The notes under the pieces were generated by a model. The model was not told the origin of the DNA and searched no databases. It saw nothing but the letters and a program-made list of their open reading frames with translations. Shown here piece after piece: positions 1 through 10,804 of a stretch of DNA of 64,000 bases. The position numbers and the translations under genes were made by a program. The first letter of the stretch is position 1; every line of letters begins with the position of its first letter. The DNA lies in contig NC_079877.1 of assembly GCF_029227915.1 (NCBI RefSeq), positions 22,841,851-22,905,850 of the forward strand, read 5' to 3'. This DNA is from Hydractinia symbiolongicarpus. Taxonomy: Eukaryota > Cnidaria > Hydrozoa > Anthoathecata > Hydractiniidae.

Positions 1-441
1 CGTCGCCTTTTATCGTAAATGCTGCGAATGCCCTCTAAACAAAATCATTGTAGCCAAGTCCTTATATTTGCCGCTAGGGAATTTTACCACAGCTTAGGTT
101 TTTTTCCAAAAAGATAAAATGTTGAATTTTTCTAAAAACCTGGTCAAGCTTCGAAAGTTACGAACGACGAAAAATACTGTTTTCAAATTAGTGGACACAG
201 ACAATGTTAAAACATCAACAAGTGAAGAAAATTTCGGCCGATAATATTTCAGCGATGAAGCTGCATTTATTTCGTTCGTTCCAACTTTAGATTTACTTGC
301 GCTCCTTTTTAAAAGCCTGTGCGTGAATTCAAAGAAACCAAAATTCTAACCAAGGTAATCATTATTCTTACTTTTCTACTGTTCTAAAAAGAGACATACT
401 GCTTTTAACATCCCAGCCTAATATTCTTATAAAATACATAA
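1..441. other. Non-coding, no gene seen
   Basis: AT-rich sequence without a convincing reading frame, splice-bounded exon or RNA gene. It ends at the left pogo-type terminal repeat that starts at 442. Confidence 0.5.
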
Positions 442-3400
442 CAGTTGACTCTCTCTAATCCGAATATCAAGGGGACAACTTTTTATTCGGATTACAGAGG
501 GATTCGGATTGCAGAAAGTCTTTCTAATTCGAATTTCCAGGTTTCAAGGGTTAAAATTCAGATAAGAGAGAGAAATCGAACTTTTTTGAAAAAAATTAAA
601 AAGAAAAGTAAGGTGAGAAATAAAAACGAGTAAGTTTGAACCAAAAGAAAAGAACTTACTGATTTGCGTTTTCTTGCGATTTCTCTTCGTCTTACAAAAA
701 CATTAAAACATTCGAATTCGACAGAGATTCAACTTACGAAAAACAAAAACATTTGAAAGTGTTAATGGTATGTTTACATTTAAAAATTCGAATTATAGAG
801 AGAATTTAGCCGAAGGATTATAGAGGTTTTTTCGGATTGCAGAGATTCGGATGGTAGAAAGTAAATTATGAGAGTATTTGCGCCCCGCCGAAGGGGCGCA
901 CATTTAGTGGACCGCGGGTATATAGTGTTTGTTTTATGTATGGGAGAAGTTTTTTTCTTACTCTCAACTTCGCGGGGGAACTTCGGCTCGAACATCCAAC
1001 CTAGGTTTGATATAACACAACCTGTGTGTTTGGTACCATCAAGACAAAAATAACACTGATCGAGCAAAACTTATCTTGTCTCGGTTTCTTTGTTGTCTCT
1101 GAAGATTTGACTGCCATAAAAAATATTAATCGAGATTCTTTTGTTATGTTAATTTAAAGCTTTGTAATATTGTCTCGTTTAATATGCTTAAATGTCACTG
1201 CAGCCCACGTGAATTTATCTTCAAGAAAAGGTTTGTTTTTCTTTGTCCAAGTTGTTTCGAAACTTGTTAACAGTAAGTAGAAGGATTACTTATATTTTAT
1301 ATGAAATTAAACTCAGAACGGTTTATGGCGTTGATCCAAAGGCCGCAATTTATAAATGCATCACAATTTAAAGTCAATCAAGAACAGAACATTCCGTGTA
1401 TGGCCATGACTAAAACTGCTTGCATTTTGTTGGTCTTCCCTTCCCGATGGTCTGGCTTGTCGTAATAGCTTTAATGATGTAGCTAGGGAGCTAAATACTT
1501 ATTTTTAAATTCTTGCATTTTATAAGTTAATAGTCGTAAAACTACTCTCACTTGTACTACAGCTATCAAGCTAGAACTGCACAAAATAGTGCTTTCATTA
1601 GAGTCCCTTTTTTCAGAAGCAACAAAAAACTTTTATCCTGCCCTGTGTAATTTTATCAACGAGGGTGCTGATAAGCCACATACACCGTAAAAAGTATAGG
1701 CGTTTTGGGTGAGTAAAATAACTTCTAAAGGAACCTTTGTGAGGCTGCTATCATGTATTCTTGCGGTCAGAATGTTCTCCTTCGTTGCTATCCGATGGAG
1801 AACAAAGTGGACTTTTCACGGTCAAACCTTCAAAGTAGCAACCTTACTTAAACAGAATTTACAAGTAAAACGTCGTTAAAATGTCGCAAAATGGCAAAAA
1901 TTAAGCAGTCTCTGAAACATATTAAAGATTTGACTAAAAAAAAAAAGAATTCCTTGAAAAATCCAGTATTGTATTTATGAAGATTTCACCACAAAAACAT
2001 TAATTACGGCATTTGTACCCCATTTCATAATGGCTGCCCGTGATTGGTTGACACGAATCAGACCGCAAGAATATATATAAAAAGATATTTGTTGAATCAT
2101 GAAAAAATATTGTTGTTCATTGCACGGAACAGTCAAGTTGAACTGATAAATTAACCAATAACATAACATAGTTAGCCCTTGCAGTACAACTAGACGCTAC
2201 CCACAGTATGTTACAGGTTTCTTTGTTTTCTTCCCTTTTTTATGTTTTTTCTTGAAATTATAAATGATGTTGTTGATTTATCAAATCTGACAAATTTATT
2301 AATTGAGTGTCTACCCTTTTTTGTATCAACTTGTTCAATTCAATTCGAAAACAATGACCAATCAATTTCCTCGATAATAAACAATCAAATTTGTAAAATT
2401 CAATAAATCGATTTCAACAAAATAAGTCCTGTATTGTCCACAGGTTTGAAAATCTTGTATCGCCTGCTTAATATTATACTTGTTTAACAATGATATCAAA
2501 GCCAGCTTGACTAAATTTATATATATATTTTTATTTATATAGTAAAGCTTTTGTGTATCACATGGCATTGATTTGTATCTTTTTAATAAATTCTAACTTT
2601 AAATCAGATAAGTAGACAATAATTAAACAACCTAGTATTAATTCAGTTCTGGTAAAATTGTATTCTTCTTTCTCAATTTTAAATATACTTTCTTTTTCAG
2701 ATCATTTGTTATGAAACCATGCACCATCAGCAGTTTCGAAAAATCTTCAACGAGAGAAATTTTTAAGGATTTTATTGGTAACTTAACAGAGTAATAATTC
2801 ATTGAAATTGAAATTGTTCAGAAGTTATTATATATATTCGAATCGTGAAAAAAATCCAGTTAAAGTTTTAACTATTGTTTTAGAATATATACTATATATA
2901 TGTAAAAAAAATTATTTTTTATTTATCAAGTTGTATTTTACGCAATAATAATTGAGAATTAGGATACTTATGATGTGTTTATATACCCCATTGTTCTCCG
3001 TTTTAAAGTCTACTTCAAATTTCAGAATCTTTTAGGCTAATGACGGAAATCTTCAAGTCGCAGGGCTTCTTATTTAAAAATTTTCCCCTGGGCAATAAGC
3101 TTATTCACAAGCCTCTATGCAATTCCGTACTGCATTTCTATCATATTCGTCATATTTGGCGGAAAAATGTTTCAGCAGAATAGCTTTCAGACACAATTTG
3201 TTATTACAGCACAAGAATTTTTGGAGTTTGGATAAGTCATAAATGTATGCGTAAGTCTTTTGAACGCATTTTAACTAAAAATCAAAAGCAATGATTACGT
3301 GAAATTACACAACAAGAAGGCTGAAGGCGTTTAAAGTGTACATATATTTAATCAAGATCTAACTTTATAGATAGAGCCTTAGCCAAATGTGAAAATAACG

Positions 3401-3648
3401 AAAATAATAAGTTCTAACACTGCAGTTTTTATAGATTTCAAACGTCCACCATTTTCCATTTTAATTTTAAATCCCGTTCTAAATTTGAATGTTTGAAATC
3501 GTTATTAGTAATTCGGGGCGCATTAGTGGTAACTATGGCTAGTTTAAGGAAAATTGACGGTGACCTTTAACCTGTTCGGATTATGGAAAGATTCGGATTA
3601 TAGAAAGATTTGGATAATAGAGATTCGGATTAGAAAGATTCAACTGTA
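442..3648. mobile_element. Pogo/Tigger-type terminal repeats, possibly one 3.2-kb element or two decayed MITEs
   Basis: The left end reads CAGTTGACTCTCTCTAATCC from 442. The right end, around 3617-3646, is its imperfect reverse complement and ends CAACTG followed by TA at 3647-3648. TA target sites and repeated 'attcgga' blocks inside the ends are typical of the pogo branch of Tc1/mariner. A second, inward-facing right-arm-like block lies at 781-866, so 442-866 may be a short MITE and 3570-3648 the end of another copy. No transposase reading frame was recognised inside. The repeat family is well supported; the exact boundaries are not. Confidence 0.5.
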
Positions 3649-5050
3649 CTTATAAAAAGTGTGTACCCACAATAATTGAAATACATAATTAGAATACATG
3701 AGGTAAAAACAAAACACGTCTTGTAGCTGTATTTATAAAATCAAAAAATATAATACAATAAATATTTACATATATTATATATCCTAATTATGCAGAAACT
3801 ATATAATTATGTGCAAGAAATGTGAATTGTGTGAGTGGGAAAAACAAGACTTCAGAAACGAAGTTTAATCCTAACCGTTATAAATATCCAAGATAATCCA
3901 TTCGTCTCCTATTGAAACTGCTATCGATAGAAATTATGCGAGATTGATCTTAGACACATTGCAGAGACATGAAACTATTTTTTACCAGCAATTCATAAAA
4001 ACTAACAAAATGTTCACTTATGGTGTAATTCTGACAAAAAAAGCATCTACTACCAATTACTACAAACCAGTAAAAAAACAGAATAACAGATTTTTATGCT
4101 TTTTAAGAAATGATTATGTGGTCAGTCATGGAATAGTCAGATGCAAAAAGTATCGCTAACTTTCGCTTGCTAACTCTGTATCACTTAGCAATAAATCAAA
4201 GGTATTTCCTTTAAATTTGCATAATTTTACTCATAACATCCACCTTCGAGGGAAATTGAGTGTTTCTTTTCAAAAAAAAAAATTTGTAAACATTCCCAGC
4301 TCATCTATCAAGACAATAGCCCAGTATAAACGTAACCTGTTTTGTCAGGATTGACAAAAAACAAAAAAAAATTACAGTCGTTAAGGTCTCTGGAAAGATT
4401 CACTCATGCAGAAAATAATATAAAATAAAGTAGGTTCTAGAGAAGTTGATGATCGGTACTCACAATCTATTTAGATTTTAGATGCTACACCAAAACACTA
4501 AATGATGCAAAGAAGCTTCACATGGCATTTCCATATTAAATTTCTTAGACAGTCACTTTTCATTTTTTTCCTGAGTATTAGTCTAGTGTTTCTCTAAAGC
4601 AAATTTTTTATAAGCAGATTATCTTATAAACTACTATGATATATTTATAAAAAATCTTATTTTTCTTAATTGTGCAATTCACAATCCACTTATTCAAATT
4701 CATTTTGTTGAATTTAACAAATTTGAACGTGTATCACTTTTCTTTAAATTACACTATTCAAATTCAATATGATGAATTTGATTGGTGGAAAGTAACTGCT
4801 ACCAACCAACTTTTCTTAAACTGTACAAAAAAAAATACAACCAAACACACTCTGTAAAATAAAATTCACAAATTTAAAGGGAAAAAGAATGTTTTAGATC
4901 ATATTAAATTTGACGTTTAATGGATAGTGAATCGCTGTTTAAATATTTTTATTTCTTGACTCTATCAAATTGACAATAAAGTGATACAGTGTATTGCCTA
5001 CAATGCTATAATAATATAACGCATAATTTCAAAATTCTGTATAAACAAGC
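3649..5050. other. Non-coding, no gene seen
   Basis: AT-rich sequence. It holds an open frame of about 71 codons at 3944-4159 that lacks an ATG start and recognisable homology; it may be a transposon exon fragment. Nothing else could be supported. Confidence 0.4.
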
Positions 5051-5357
5051 TACCTTAAGGGAAGAAATTTTCGCGGGAAGAAAATTTCGCGGTTTTCGCG
5101 GTTTTTGGAAAAAACCGCGAAATTTTCTTCCCGCGAAAATTTTAAAAATTCACCGACCGCGAAATTAAATTCCCGCGAAATTTTTCGAAATTTGTTGACC
5201 GCGAAATTAAATTCTCGCGAAAATTTTTGATTTTATTTGCATTGGAATTATAAATTCAGTGAAAACTGAGAATGGAGAAATGGCATATACATAAAAGTAT
5301 CTTTTCTAACATAAGAGATGCTCTAAGAATTACAATAATCAATAAAACTTTCATTAA

Positions 5358-5981
5358 TCAATCAGAGTCAATCGTGATAATCTTTTCCGTTTTCTTCTTG
5401 CCATCTCGCCTTTTAGTAGTTGTTTTAATGCTAATGGTCTTGCTAAAAAAACTTCGGATATCTTTCTGATTGCTCGCTTCATCTTTGGACTTGCTCTTCT
5501 TCGATTGGGATGAAGTGGAAGGTAAATTGATGCTTTCCTCGGTCACATTATTAGGTTGTAAAAAGGATCCCAGATTTTCCTCATTCTTGGGTTCAATGTA
5601 CAATTCCTCTATAAGTTGTTTATATTTTTCCATCAACAGAAGGTTAATACAAATACCAGCAATTTTCACTGTGATTTTACATGGAATCTCCATACCGCCT
5701 TGAACGATGGGAGAGCGTCTATAATGTTCACTTGTAAGCTTGGCATTAACGATTGCTCCTCTATCCATGAAAAATTTTGTAACACGCGAGATCTCTCGTG
5801 GAAGATGACCAACTGCATTTGTATCTCCTATTTCGCAAACCTTGATCGCGAAACGATCAAAGGGATTTCCAAACTCGTGATGACATTCTAGAAATTGTTC
5901 TCTCTGAGGATTCCAAAAGCTTTTATAATAATGGTATCCTCTTACTGCTGCTGAAAATTCGAAAACTTTACTGTACGCCAT
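5358..5981 (-). CDS. HIRAN-domain protein carried by a transposon
   Basis: An intact single-exon frame of 207 residues. Residues 1-115 match the HIRAN fold: 'AAVRGYHYY' near the start, 'NPFDRFAIKVCE' around residue 40 and 'VGHLPREISRV' around residues 57-67. This is the conserved N-P-x-D-x-x-A-I-x-V and G-x-L-P pattern. HIRAN domains bind DNA 3' ends or damaged DNA in HLTF and Rad5-type remodelers; here no helicase or RING domain follows. The C-terminal 70 residues are low-complexity, rich in Ser and Lys, and may contain a nuclear localisation signal. The gene lies fully inside the terminal inverted repeats at 5053 and 7158, divergent from the gene at 6581. It is therefore most likely a transposon passenger or accessory protein. 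I recall similar stand-alone HIRAN proteins being highly repeated in invertebrate genomes. The domain call is firm; the role in transposition is inference. Confidence 0.8.
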   Translation of the reverse strand: MAYSKVFEFSAAVRGYHYYKSFWNPQREQFLECHHEFGNPFDRFAIKVCEIGDTNAVGHLPREISRVTKFFMDRGAIVNAKLTSEHYRRSPIVQGGMEIPCKITVKIAGICINLLLMEKYKQLIEELYIEPKNEENLGSFLQPNNVTEESINLPSTSSQSKKSKSKDEASNQKDIRSFFSKTISIKTTTKRRDGKKKTEKIITIDSD

Positions 5982-6092
5982 CTTACAGTGACAGTAACTT
6001 TCTTCTGTACTTTCTTGTTTCCTTCTTGTCTCAATAAGTTTGTCCTCATTGTTTGACTCTCTTTTACTTCAGTCTCCTTTACTTCAGCGAGT

Positions 6093-6371
6093 AAGGGGTT
6101 TCCCCCTCAAACAATAGGATAAACACGCGGGAAAATTGTTGTCTGGAAAATTTTTCTTTTCGAATGTTCATTTATTTGCTCTCATCGAAGGGTTTCCCCC
6201 TCAAACAATAGGATAAACACGCGGGAAAATTGTTGTCTGGAAAATTTTTCTTTTCGAATGTTCATTTATTTGCTCTCATCGAAGGGTTTCCCCCTCAAAC
6301 AATAGGATAAACACGCGGGAAAATTGTTGTCTGGAAAATTTTTCTTTTCGAATGTTCATTTATTTGCTCTC
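6093..6371. repeat. Three tandem copies of a 94-bp unit
   Basis: The unit starts near GGGTTTCCCCCTCAAACAAT and recurs with an exact spacing of 94 bp (TTT anchors at 6099, 6193 and 6287) with almost no divergence. It sits between the two divergent genes of the HIRAN transposon, so it may hold their promoter. Confidence 0.9.
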
Positions 6372-6580
6372 CCGAAACAAAAAAAAACCATTGAAAGTTT
6401 TTAATAGAAATTCGTCTCGTTTTGGATATATAGAAATGGTCTATTAAACCACAAATTTTGTATATTTGTATTGTTCATCGATCAAAATATCTTTCACTCG
6501 TGTTCTTGAGTTTGGGTGATAAACTGACACATGTAAACAAACGCGTTCATGTGAAAAAGACAAAACAAGACGAAAGAAAA

Positions 6581-7020
6581 ATGTCAAGTTCAGGTAACAC
6601 TACTTTTTATTATTAACTTTCATATTGTAATACTTACTTTTTAAGCAAAAATCTTCCGAGTTTAAAGCCTTGTTAGAATTATTAAAATTCTAAAGCAGTT
6701 GATATTTATTTGATACAAATGTAATACCCAGATATCCCTTTAATTTTTCAGAATCGTCGCGTAACTTGCAGAGAGAATCAGGTTTAGGACCGTTAGATTT
6801 CCAAGCTGCTGCCCAAGCCGCATCTACTCCTCGAAAGACCAACAGAAAGTCCTACCAAAAATGGTCAAACGAAGACAGATTTAATATCGGATACGTAAAC
6901 GAAATCGTAGAAAATGATGAAGATGACGACGACAATGATGATGATGCAGAATGGGGGTTCGAAGAAGACTTTGATAGAAACGCATTTGACTTCATTATCG
7001 ATGATGAATGTAACGAGTAA
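6581..7020 (+). CDS. Transposon-encoded protein, internally deleted copy
   Basis: Two exons: 6581-6593 and 6752-7020, joined across a GT-AG intron (6594-6751) in phase, giving 93 residues. The N terminus reads 'NLQRESGLGPLDFQAAAQA' and continues into 'RKSYQKWSNEDRFNIG', the start of a helix-turn-helix region I associate with repeated invertebrate transposon proteins. At about residue 53 it jumps to an acidic tail (a run of Asp and Glu) resembling the end of a much longer protein. The central region expected of a transposase is absent, consistent with internal deletion in a non-autonomous copy. It is divergent from the HIRAN gene and within the same terminal repeats. Alternatively, the short acidic product could be expressed as a regulator; nothing in the sequence decides this. 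Confidence 0.6.
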
Positions 7021-7160
7021 TTAACAATTTAGAAAGACTATTTTTTCTCGACCGCGAAAATTATATTTTTTTCTCGACCGCGAAATTAAATTCCGCGAAA
7101 AAAATCGTTTTGATCAACCGCGAAATTAAATTCCCGCGAAAATTTCTTCCCTTAAGGTAA

Positions 7161-7466
7161 TTACCTATCACATGTTTAATCTAAGAATGAGAAAAAGTGA
7201 TACAAAAAATATATCTAGTTTCTATAAAAATGGTGAGAAAATTTGGAATACTACGTACTATACCATCTTTTTTCTGCATTCCTTAGTTGTTCAAATGACA
7301 TAAAAAACTAAATACATTGTCAAGGAAAACATTTAGCCAAAGAAAATAGAGCAACAGGAGAAATGTGCCACTTTTTATGGATAGAAGTGGATTGGTAAAT
7401 TATTGTAAAGAAAATTTATTAGTATTATGACCTCCTTCGGTATGTAAAGATCTAAAAAGGAACTTA
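7161..7466. other. Spacer between transposons
   Basis: Non-coding AT-rich sequence between the HIRAN transposon and the older interrupted repeat. No gene or regulatory site was recognised. Confidence 0.5.
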
Positions 7467-7518
7467 TCTTAAGGGAAATAATTATTACCCCAGAAAATAT
7501 TGAGCTAGAAAATATTGC

Positions 7519-7524
7519 GGAATT
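7519..7524. repeat. Left target-site duplication GGAATT
   Basis: Six bases directly before the left terminal repeat. The same six bases follow the right end at 11053-11058. Confidence 0.85.
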
Positions 7525-7555
7525 TACGATGGCCCTGAAGGGTCATACACTTCTC

Positions 7556-7740
7556 ACCAAATTTTTTTACTTCCCGCTACTTTTTTTTCACTTCCCGCTT
7601 CTTTTTTTACTTCCCGCTTTTTTTTTTACTTTCCGCTACTTTTTTTTTTACTTCCCGCTACTTTTTTTTTTCACTTCCCGCTTCTTTTTTTTTCACTTCC
7701 CGCTTTTTTTTTCACTTCCCGCTTTTTTTTACTTCCGCAC
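7556..7740. repeat. Left subterminal array of the IS3EU-like element
   Basis: About nine units of CTTCCCGCT followed by a T tract, mirrored at the right end of the transposon. Such arrays are usually transposase-binding regions. The 72-codon frame across them is low complexity and not a gene. Confidence 0.8.
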
Positions 7741-8150
7741 GCTTTGATCATTCTCGCATCTTTTTCTACTCTTTCGCGCTCCATATTATCAACAACTAGG
7801 TGGTGGCCAACTAAATTTGGCAGATCTTAGATGGTTTTATTTCAGTATTATCATTTAAGTTTGGTTTATCCTAGATCTAGATAATGTTATAATTTAAGTT
7901 TGGCGTCGTAGTTTGGTTTATTCTTGATCTAGTTAAATACGAGCTCTAAATTGTGTTGTTTATTCTAGGGATAAAAGCTGACACACTGGGTAGGGAGGGG
8001 GGGGGGGGGGAGAGATTCATTTAATATTATAGCTATCTTTACTCTCTTCCTGTTCTGCTATGATCAATGCATGGCCATGAGCACTGTAGCTAGCTAGCTT
8101 ATGCTTTGCTTTTATATTTTAGCTAATATTGAATAGATAATATTTTATCG

Positions 8151-8897
8151 ATGGATAACGTTTTGCGTAAAACCATTCGAACTGAAGTAAAAGCTGTTTT
8201 GAATGAGACCAGCAACAACCAGGGAAGTTCCTCAACAGATGATAGCAACCATCCTGTTGGCGATGAAAAAAAAAAGAAAAAAAAGAAAGTAGAGCACAGG
8301 TTGAGTAATTTGTTGTCAAAAATAAGATCCACACCAAAAAAATCAAAACCCCAGTCAAAGAAAGTAAAAAAATTGCAGCTAAAGTATGAAAGATATGATT
8401 TTGAATCGTGCAACTACAAACTGGTTAAGATGAAGGATGGTGGTGGACCACGGTTTATAGATGTGGAGCATCCCACCCCGATCACTTTCAGGGAGATAAG
8501 ACGTCAAGCCACATCTTTGTATTTTGACAATAATCACTGCAATTTTTTTTTTGAACATTTCATTAATTGTGATGTTGAGCTATCTACAATTAGTGGTCGA
8601 AGTGTTGAAGATAATTCACAAAGAGATTCGTTTAGTTTCCTGAAGCGGTATATACGTGGTTTAGAGTTGACCATGTTGAAGAAATTCATGCAATTTTTGA
8701 CCGGTTCTGATATTTTGACAGTCAACAAAATAGATATTGATTTTATTAAATCTGAAAGCGTATTTTCAAGAAGACCAATTGCTCACACTTGTGGTCCATG
8801 CCTTGAACTGCCAAGTACATACAACAGCTTTTGTGAACTGCGTGAGGAATTTCACAAGATACTCCAGCAGGAGGATTGGGAGATGGATATTATGTAA
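8151..8897 (+). CDS. HECT-like C-lobe protein carried by the IS3EU-like transposon
   Basis: A single-exon 248-residue frame starting at the first ATG after an AT-rich leader. Residues 1-65 are lysine-rich and charged. Residues 75-115 contain 'YKLVKMKDGGGPRFIDV' and a following 'FREIRRQATSLYF', a segment I associate with transposon-linked G2E3-like proteins. Residues 165-245 resemble the HECT E3 ligase C-lobe: 'LKKFMQFLTGSD' corresponds to the 'LLQFVTG' strand. 'PIAHTCGPCLELP' with 'YNSFCELREEFHKIL' corresponds to the 'AHTCFNxLDLPxY...LxEKLxxAI' block, which carries the catalytic thioester cysteine. The large N-lobe that binds the E2 enzyme is missing or greatly reduced. The gene is convergent with the transposase at 9581-10756 within one pair of terminal repeats. 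HECT resemblance is judged by eye; ubiquitin-ligase activity is unproven. Confidence 0.65.
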   Translation: MDNVLRKTIRTEVKAVLNETSNNQGSSSTDDSNHPVGDEKKKKKKKVEHRLSNLLSKIRSTPKKSKPQSKKVKKLQLKYERYDFESCNYKLVKMKDGGGPRFIDVEHPTPITFREIRRQATSLYFDNNHCNFFFEHFINCDVELSTISGRSVEDNSQRDSFSFLKRYIRGLELTMLKKFMQFLTGSDILTVNKIDIDFIKSESVFSRRPIAHTCGPCLELPSTYNSFCELREEFHKILQQEDWEMDIM

Positions 8898-9580
8898 TTA
8901 CTTGTGTTTATAGTATATATAAGATGAAATGCTGGTGGCAATTCTGTTCTGATATTATGTTTGTTTATATTATTGATGCCTATTTTTGTTTTTTAAACTT
9001 TCTACATTTTTGATAGGGCTTGGTTTAGATTAAAAAAGTTTTAGAATTCATGCATCGGATGTGACTTCTATTTGAAAATTATATTTACTTGTTTCAGATG
9101 TTGTTTTTGTTCTAGCAATTTTGTTAATGTATATAGCCCCACATGAAAATAATTCAGTTGTCTCTGTGGAAATCAATTGATATCCCCATTGCACATATTC
9201 CCAAATTTCTTCAACTTCGTTCCGGGGGCATTTTGCCTTTGTGATAAATTTGATAGCAGTGGAAATAATTGGCTGCTCTTAATAACGGCTCAGGGGCCAA
9301 GATACCCTGGGACAAGGATAAAATTTCTTCTTTTTTTATTCAACATAACAACTGAGTGTGAGATATGAAATATATATGAGTATTTTCTATATTTTATTTC
9401 TATTTTTATTTTTAACCATTGTATATATACATTGTAGATTGTTTTTAACATCATTAATTATTTGCTACCACTTATTAATTTTGTCATTGTTAGATTCTAT
9501 ACCTCTCCATGTATGCAACATAAAAACGTAACAATGTTACAAATAATTGCTTAGTGCTCTGAACTTATTTTTATAGACTA

Positions 9581-10756
9581 TCAGGAAAAATGTGCTATTT
9601 TTTCGAGTAAATAAATGTACAGATTCAAGGCCTCTTCAGGGTTAACAGGACGATTTAATCCGTCTCTTGCAAGAAAATACTCTGCGAATTCTGTAAATTC
9701 GCTTGAAACATCTAACACGTTGTTTTCGACCACAGGAAAAAACTCATCGACTTCTTCTTGATCAACTTGTTGTAAAAAGTTTTCTGCCTCATATAAATGA
9801 GGGAGATGAAACATACAGTTTGGACGGCCACTAGGACCATTGTTTCGACTTTTAGAAATTATGTGCGAATTCCAGTGTGACATGATTGAGCACAAATCTT
9901 TTCGAATTAATGGCATGAAACAAAAGCGAATGCAGTCGAGTAATACCGGATCTAATGTGTCAAGCATATCGAGGTCAGCTAAATCTGCAAAAAAGCGCTT
10001 CCACCAACCAATTTTGTCCCTTTGTAACATAGCCCAGTATGATTCAATTCTTTGATTTTGTGGTGAACTTATTCTACTAAAACTGTCATTCACATTTTGT
10101 CCTCCTGATAACGATCTAAGGTAAATATGCATAGGCTCGATTAGTGAGTGCTCGGTACCGTCATCTGCTTTTATCGTCAGTGGCACTCCCTTTAATTTAG
10201 AGACAGCTTCGAGATAAAATCCTGCAACCACCTCTGGAAGTTTATTGCTTGCTCCAACTTCCAGCCAAATAAGCTTCCTAGAAAAGCCGTCTATGCATCC
10301 ATGAATACTGAATCCATAGGGTTTAAGCTTATCATGACCGTCAATGTGCCACGCAAAATTTGGACCGGGAGATCTGTATTTGCGGCGGTGAAGTCTTTTT
10401 CGTCGTCGTAAGTCAACACCTGTTGGGTCGAGTAGCTTCATAAACTTTCTCACATCTTCCCTTCTACATGCAATGCCTTTTGAAATCAAAATTCTATGAA
10501 TTCTACGATACCCCACTCCTGCACCACTTCCGCTCAGTTCATCTCTAACAGCTTCCCTAACCGTCATACGAGGACTTCTGTTATTTGATAGAGGTCTTTT
10601 GCGTAATCCAAAATAACGTAACCATCTTTTAACAGTCGACAAGCTTACTTCATAGTTATGTTGTATCCTGAGAAATTCAATAATTTCAGTGTATGTCAGC
10701 CCTTCGTTGAAATACTTTACCACTACTGTTTTTATCTCATCTGGAACCGTCGCCAT
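9581..10756 (-). CDS. IS3EU-like integrase-type DDE transposase
   Basis: An intact 391-residue frame starting 'MATVPDEIKTVVVKYFNEGL'. Residues 1-55 form a helix-turn-helix (IS630/IS3-like, 'TYTEIIEFLRI' with 'LSTVKRWLRYFG'). Residues 60-120 form a second DNA-binding segment ending 'RRRKRLHRRKYRSPGPN'. The catalytic core follows: the first Asp in 'WHIDGHDKL' (about residue 138), the second in 'IKADDGTEH' (about residue 199) and Glu in 'QNQRIESYW' about 40 residues further on. This gives a D...D(39)E triad of the retroviral-integrase (rve) type. It should cut and paste the element by binding the inverted repeats at 7525 and 11052. The start codon lies only about 50 bp inside the right subterminal array, so that array probably also acts as promoter. 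No frameshift or stop was seen, so it may be active. Confidence 0.85.
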   Translation of the reverse strand: MATVPDEIKTVVVKYFNEGLTYTEIIEFLRIQHNYEVSLSTVKRWLRYFGLRKRPLSNNRSPRMTVREAVRDELSGSGAGVGYRRIHRILISKGIACRREDVRKFMKLLDPTGVDLRRRKRLHRRKYRSPGPNFAWHIDGHDKLKPYGFSIHGCIDGFSRKLIWLEVGASNKLPEVVAGFYLEAVSKLKGVPLTIKADDGTEHSLIEPMHIYLRSLSGGQNVNDSFSRISSPQNQRIESYWAMLQRDKIGWWKRFFADLADLDMLDTLDPVLLDCIRFCFMPLIRKDLCSIMSHWNSHIISKSRNNGPSGRPNCMFHLPHLYEAENFLQQVDQEEVDEFFPVVENNVLDVSSEFTEFAEYFLARDGLNRPVNPEEALNLYIYLLEKIAHFS

Positions 10757-10804
10757 GTTTGAATGTTGTCATGAGACAATAAAAAAGTGCTTGGAGTGAA
10801 TTTT

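Larger units (their letters stand above)
5051..7160. mobile_element. DNA transposon with CCTTAAGGG terminal inverted repeats, carrying a HIRAN gene
   Basis: The left end CCTTAAGGGAAGAAATTTTC at about 5053 is repeated as its reverse complement at about 7135-7158. Both ends are followed inward by several copies of CCGCGAAATTAAATTCCCGCG-type subterminal repeats. A TA sits outside each repeat and may be the target duplication. Inside are a minus-strand HIRAN-domain gene (5358-5981), three tandem 94-bp units (about 6093-6371) and a plus-strand two-exon gene (6581-7020). The second gene looks like the N and C termini of a longer protein joined after an internal deletion, so this is probably a non-autonomous copy. 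The superfamily is not certain. Confidence 0.75.

Noticed and set aside
3944-4159. 71-codon open frame
   Set aside because: No ATG at its start, no splice support and no family recognised; perhaps an old transposon fragment.
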